A program made the translations under genes and the position numbers. A stretch of DNA of 64,000 bases from Clostridia bacterium (GTDB lineage Bacteria; Bacillota; Clostridia; Oscillospirales; CAG-272): positions 36,221 through 100,220 of the forward strand of contig JAFTRA010000026.1 in NCBI GenBank assembly GCA_017462485.1. The letters are read 5' to 3'. Under the pieces are notes generated by a model. It was not told where the DNA came from. It made no database searches and worked only from the letters and a program-made list of their open reading frames with translations. Below are positions 61,523 through 64,000 of the stretch, piece by piece; the stretch's first letter is position 1; each line of letters starts with the position of its first letter.

Positions 61523-62968
61523 ATGAACCCTTTATATACCGAATTCAAGAGAAAATTTGCCATTTCAATGTATAAAAATATGCAAATTTTGCTTGGGGAA
61601 ATGAATTTTCTCAAGGATTTCGTAAACGACACTCGCGGAGATTTGTATCCCCTCATCAAAAAGAGCGAGGGAGCTTCGGAGCGTGTAGAGGCAAACCGCT
61701 ACTTTGTCGAGGGAGGCAGCGCAGAGCGTTTCTTCTGCCAGCTTTTCCCCTTTGCAACCTATGAAATAAAGACCGAAAAGGTATGCGGCGAAGCAGGCTT
61801 TGTTTTCCGTTTGCCTGGTGCGGTTGCAACCGTAACAACCGCAAGAGTTAACGGAGCCTCAACCCTTTCTTACGTATGCGGTGAGCATACCGAGTCGATA
61901 GAGCTTCCCGAAGCTTTTACCGAAAGCTCCCCCTGGCTCGTTACGCTTCGCCCCGGATTCTTCGATATTTACTATAGACAAAACGGTGCGGCTCAGCATT
62001 TTATCACCATTGAAGAGCCCGCATTTGCCGAGTCTAACCGATATAAGACCTTTAAGGACGCTGACGTGTCACTTTTTGCATCGGGCGAGGTTATAGTTTC
62101 AAGCGTTACCGCAGGGCTTGACAACGGCGTCTCGATAGCCGACTTCCGTGCCGTTAAGTATGAAGACGGCACCGTCATTCAAGAAGGAGGAAAGGTTTAC
62201 TTTACTGCCTCCATTCGCACACACGCAGGCAACTATCAGTCCATATTCTCATGGGTTCCCGGAACTATGCAGTTTGAGATGACGGGTGTTCTCTTCTTCG
62301 ATAACGGTGACGGCTTCTGGCGCGGATATATCGCTTCCTCAATAGTTTATAACAGAGTTGACAAGCAGTGGTACGTTTGGACGAGCGCTTTCGAGCACGA
62401 GGTTATTCTCGCTTTCGGCAAGCTGGAGGCAGACCCCAGATTCGGCGTAGGCGTTGTCGACGTTACCCTTATGGATTCAGCCAAAGAGGGTGACAGGTTT
62501 GAGGACTTCGTAGGATTCAGACGAGACGAAGATCCCGATCTCGTTTACGATGCGGAGAGTGACCGTTGGCTTCTCGCAATATGCCGTATAGACAAAGAGA
62601 TAAAGAAATACCGCTACGCATTCTTTGAATCCAAAGACCCCTTTGGAGGCTTCACCTACATCGGCGCAGGCGTTCAGGAGGAGTCCTCGGAAACCGGCGG
62701 TTCATTCCTTAGGGTTAACGGAGAGCTTCACTTCGCTTGCGGAAACACCTTCGACCGCCGCTCCGAATACCGTATTTATAACAAGGACGGAATGAAGCTT
62801 GCGAAATTCCGCCACCCTGACGGCGGCTTTCGCGGTTGGGGCTGCGTAATGCCCCTCAAGGTCGGCTCAAGAACCCGTTACTTCTGGCTCACGTTCGACC
62901 GTCACAACGGAAGTGACTACAACTGGAGCTACGGTAACGTATATTGCTTCGAGGCGGAAGAAGAATAA
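61523..62968 (+). CDS. Beta-propeller protein resembling GH43/GH130-type folds
   Basis: A 481-residue protein with an alpha-helical N-terminus (EFKRKFAISMYKNMQIL) and a C-terminal region whose repeats suggest a five-bladed beta propeller: DFVGFRRDEDPDLVYDAESD, YRYAFFESKDPFGGFTYIG, SSETGGSFLRVNGELHFACG. Acidic residues at blade starts resemble GH43 or GH130 enzymes, but I cannot locate a full catalytic triad with certainty. It has no signal peptide. GTAAGGAG lies upstream. It follows the hydrolase by 51 nt and may belong to the same transcript, possibly acting on an oligosaccharide. Confidence 0.7.
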   Translation: MNPLYTEFKRKFAISMYKNMQILLGEMNFLKDFVNDTRGDLYPLIKKSEGASERVEANRYFVEGGSAERFFCQLFPFATYEIKTEKVCGEAGFVFRLPGAVATVTTARVNGASTLSYVCGEHTESIELPEAFTESSPWLVTLRPGFFDIYYRQNGAAQHFITIEEPAFAESNRYKTFKDADVSLFASGEVIVSSVTAGLDNGVSIADFRAVKYEDGTVIQEGGKVYFTASIRTHAGNYQSIFSWVPGTMQFEMTGVLFFDNGDGFWRGYIASSIVYNRVDKQWYVWTSAFEHEVILAFGKLEADPRFGVGVVDVTLMDSAKEGDRFEDFVGFRRDEDPDLVYDAESDRWLLAICRIDKEIKKYRYAFFESKDPFGGFTYIGAGVQEESSETGGSFLRVNGELHFACGNTFDRRSEYRIYNKDGMKLAKFRHPDGGFRGWGCVMPLKVGSRTRYFWLTFDRHNGSDYNWSYGNVYCFEAEEE

Positions 62969-63046
62969 ATCGTCTTTTGCAGTATTTGACCTATAACATA
63001 ACAAGGTGCAATATAATGAATAGCTGCTATATTAAGCAGAACGGAA

Positions 63047-63090
63047 AGAGCGGAGCTTCCATGTGTGGTAGCTCCGCTCTGATTTTATGC
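63047..63090 (+). terminator. Terminator of the propeller gene
   Basis: AGAGCGGAGCT/AGCTCCGCTCT with a 12-nt loop, then T-rich sequence. Confidence 0.88.
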
Positions 63091-63143
63091 ATTTTTAAGG
63101 TTGAGATTCTACGTTTTTTTCGTCAGACAATACTATTTCAAAA

Positions 63144-63353
63144 TCAAGCTTCGTTATCCGGAATATATTCCATTATATCCTCAATTTTGCAACTCAAAGC
63201 CGAGCAAAGCTTATTAAGCGTTTTGCTCTCAATGTTCTCGTTTGCTTTTAATCTGCGGATAGTCTTGCTGTCAATACCACAATCCTCGCGAAGCCTGTAC
63301 GTACTTAAGCCCTTCTTCGCCATAGTATCCCAAAGCTTATCAAAAACAATCAT
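63144..63353 (-). CDS. XRE-family HTH regulator
   Basis: A 69-residue Cro/CI-type protein: VFDKLWDTMAKKGLSTYRLR, the recognition helix DSKTIRRLKANENI, and LNKLCSALSCKIEDIMEYIP. The start at 63353 has GGAGGT upstream; a longer in-frame start five codons earlier would remove that site. This short subtype is the single-domain regulator often found at the edge of integrated elements and of toxin-antitoxin-like pairs. It is divergent from an unknown small gene and shares a region containing a palindrome. Confidence 0.9.
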   Translation of the reverse strand: MIVFDKLWDTMAKKGLSTYRLREDCGIDSKTIRRLKANENIESKTLNKLCSALSCKIEDIMEYIPDNEA

Positions 63354-63369
63354 TTTATTTACCTCCATA

Positions 63370-63425
63370 TTGACATTTATTATTATGGGGGTTATAATCT
63401 TATTTATTAAGGGGATATAATCCCC
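63370..63425 (+). promoter_or_regulatory. Consensus promoter with palindromic operator, divergent region
   Basis: TTGACA (63370-63375) and TATAAT (63393-63398) are exactly 17 bp apart. The perfect palindrome GGGGATATAATCCCC (63411-63425) lies just downstream of the predicted start, a typical repression site for the divergent XRE protein. Confidence 0.78.
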
Positions 63426-63447
63426 ATATAAAAAGGAGATTGTTTTT

Positions 63448-63693
63448 ATGGAGCTTATTCAAGAGTTGTTTATTAGTTTTTTAAAAAGCGAACGTTTTCA
63501 AATTTCACTATCAGAAAAAATCGATTTTGATAGTATTATCGAAAAGGAGTGCTATAAGACTCTAAACAAAATAAAAGAAATTATTCAAAATGAAGAATTA
63601 GAGGATTCGGATTGTTTTGCTAAAATAGAGAAGATAGTACGTCTTTTTGAAAGTGCGGGGATAGACTGCGGCAGCAGACACGACTTCGGTTAA
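63448..63693 (+). CDS. Unrecognised 81-residue acidic helical protein
   Basis: I do not recognise it. It is almost wholly alpha-helical, with ISFLKSERFQISLSEKIDFD and IEKECYKTLNKIKEIIQNEEL, and ends in a short CGSRHDFG tail. AAAGGAG precedes the ATG. A consensus promoter with an operator drives it, and the divergent gene is an XRE regulator, so the two form a controlled pair. A regulator-interacting role or a small toxin-like role would both be consistent; nothing in the sequence decides between them. Confidence 0.7.
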   Translation: MELIQELFISFLKSERFQISLSEKIDFDSIIEKECYKTLNKIKEIIQNEELEDSDCFAKIEKIVRLFESAGIDCGSRHDFG

Positions 63694-63735
63694 TACGTTT
63701 TATTGAATAAAATGCATAAACACATCAAAGGGGCT

Positions 63736-63806
63736 GAGTCATTAAGAATTCAGATGTACCAAGGTTTTTTGGGACTTTTGGGTCAAAAAATCTGAATTCT
63801 TAGTGC
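63736..63806. repeat. Inverted repeat ending in TAAGAATTCAGAT
   Basis: TTAAGAATTCAGAT and ATCTGAATTCTTA bracket a 36-nt centre (GTACCAAGG...GGGTCAAAAA), forming a long hairpin without ORF. It has the look of a dispersed MITE-like or REP-like unit. Confidence 0.6.
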
Positions 63807-63839
63807 GAAGCGCATTTGGGGCTCGCTTGATTTAGAGCA

Positions 63840-64000
63840 GAAATCGTCGGCTGATAATCAAGCGAGCAAGCGCAGATTGCTCTTTGGTGACTCACTGTAA
63901 GTGAGTATGGTGTGACGCACCAAAAGATGAAATCTTTTCACCAAATAGAGTACGAGCAACAGCCGTACAAAAGTACGGTGAGCGAGGAAACGGCGATAGA
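63840..64000. repeat. Hairpin array with TGGTG linkers, running off the window
   Basis: ACTCACTGTAAGTGAGT, AAAGATGAAATCTTT and CCGTACAAAAGTACGG are joined by TGGTGA, ATGGTG and CACCA words. No gene between 63694 and 64000. Confidence 0.55.

Overview
The window looks like a chromosomal segment of a strictly fermentative, plant-glycan-using Firmicute of class Clostridia, probably a gut or rumen species. This is inferred from gene content: pyruvate formate-lyase with its activase, a two-subunit AcnX, a LytTR/DUF3021 pair, YdbC, RDD and YwaF proteins, Gram-positive style lipoproteins, CotH-kinase and bacterial Ig-like proteins. Strong AGGAGG-type ribosome sites and TTGACA-17-TATAAT promoters agree. 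No rRNA or species marker is present, so I do not name a genus.

Layout. 1-2640: end of a MacB/FtsX-type ABC exporter. 3.0-8.7 kb: a small ssDNA-binding protein, a strongly promoted structured RNA of unknown family, then pflB-pflA and the two AcnX subunits. 8.9-13 kb: an AraC regulator, a guanine-type purine riboswitch whose layout predicts gene activation, in front of a nucleoside kinase, and a LytTR-DUF3021 pair. 13-20 kb: a metallo-hydrolase, a one-protein HTH-ATPase-STAS regulator with an operator-like promoter, a von Willebrand lipoprotein, a divergent AbrB/XRE regulator pair, an oxidoreductase and two unrecognised genes. 20-26 kb: a patchwork of YwaF, CotH kinase, four-helix-bundle protein, phosphoesterase and two tRNAs, littered with tRNA fragments, tRNA-end duplications and arrays of small hairpins; this is the most plastic part of the window.

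26-37 kb: a glycoside-processing locus around one AraC regulator. A beta-glucosidase, an importer and a sugar epimerase lie on one side. An Old-Yellow-Enzyme-like reductase, a short-chain dehydrogenase, a fumarate-reductase-like flavoprotein and two Gfo/Idh/MocA dehydrogenases lie on the other. The enzyme set resembles, but does not match, systems that take apart plant phenolic glycosides. 37.8-39.1 kb: an AAA/DUF4143 ATPase with duplicated operator-like repeats.

39.4-52.8 kb: a minus-strand cluster reading RDD protein, MalK-type ATPase, two permeases, binding lipoprotein, staphylococcal-nuclease-like lipoprotein and a 2029-residue Ig/OB-fold/Cys-motif surface lipoprotein. It suggests coupled degradation and uptake of an extracellular polymer, perhaps nucleic acid. 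53-63 kb: a GH2 mannosidase-like enzyme, flotillin, RNase III, a phosphoglycosyltransferase fused to a GT4 glycosyltransferase, a metallo-hydrolase and a beta-propeller protein. 63-64 kb: a divergent XRE/small-protein pair with a palindromic operator, followed by inverted repeats.
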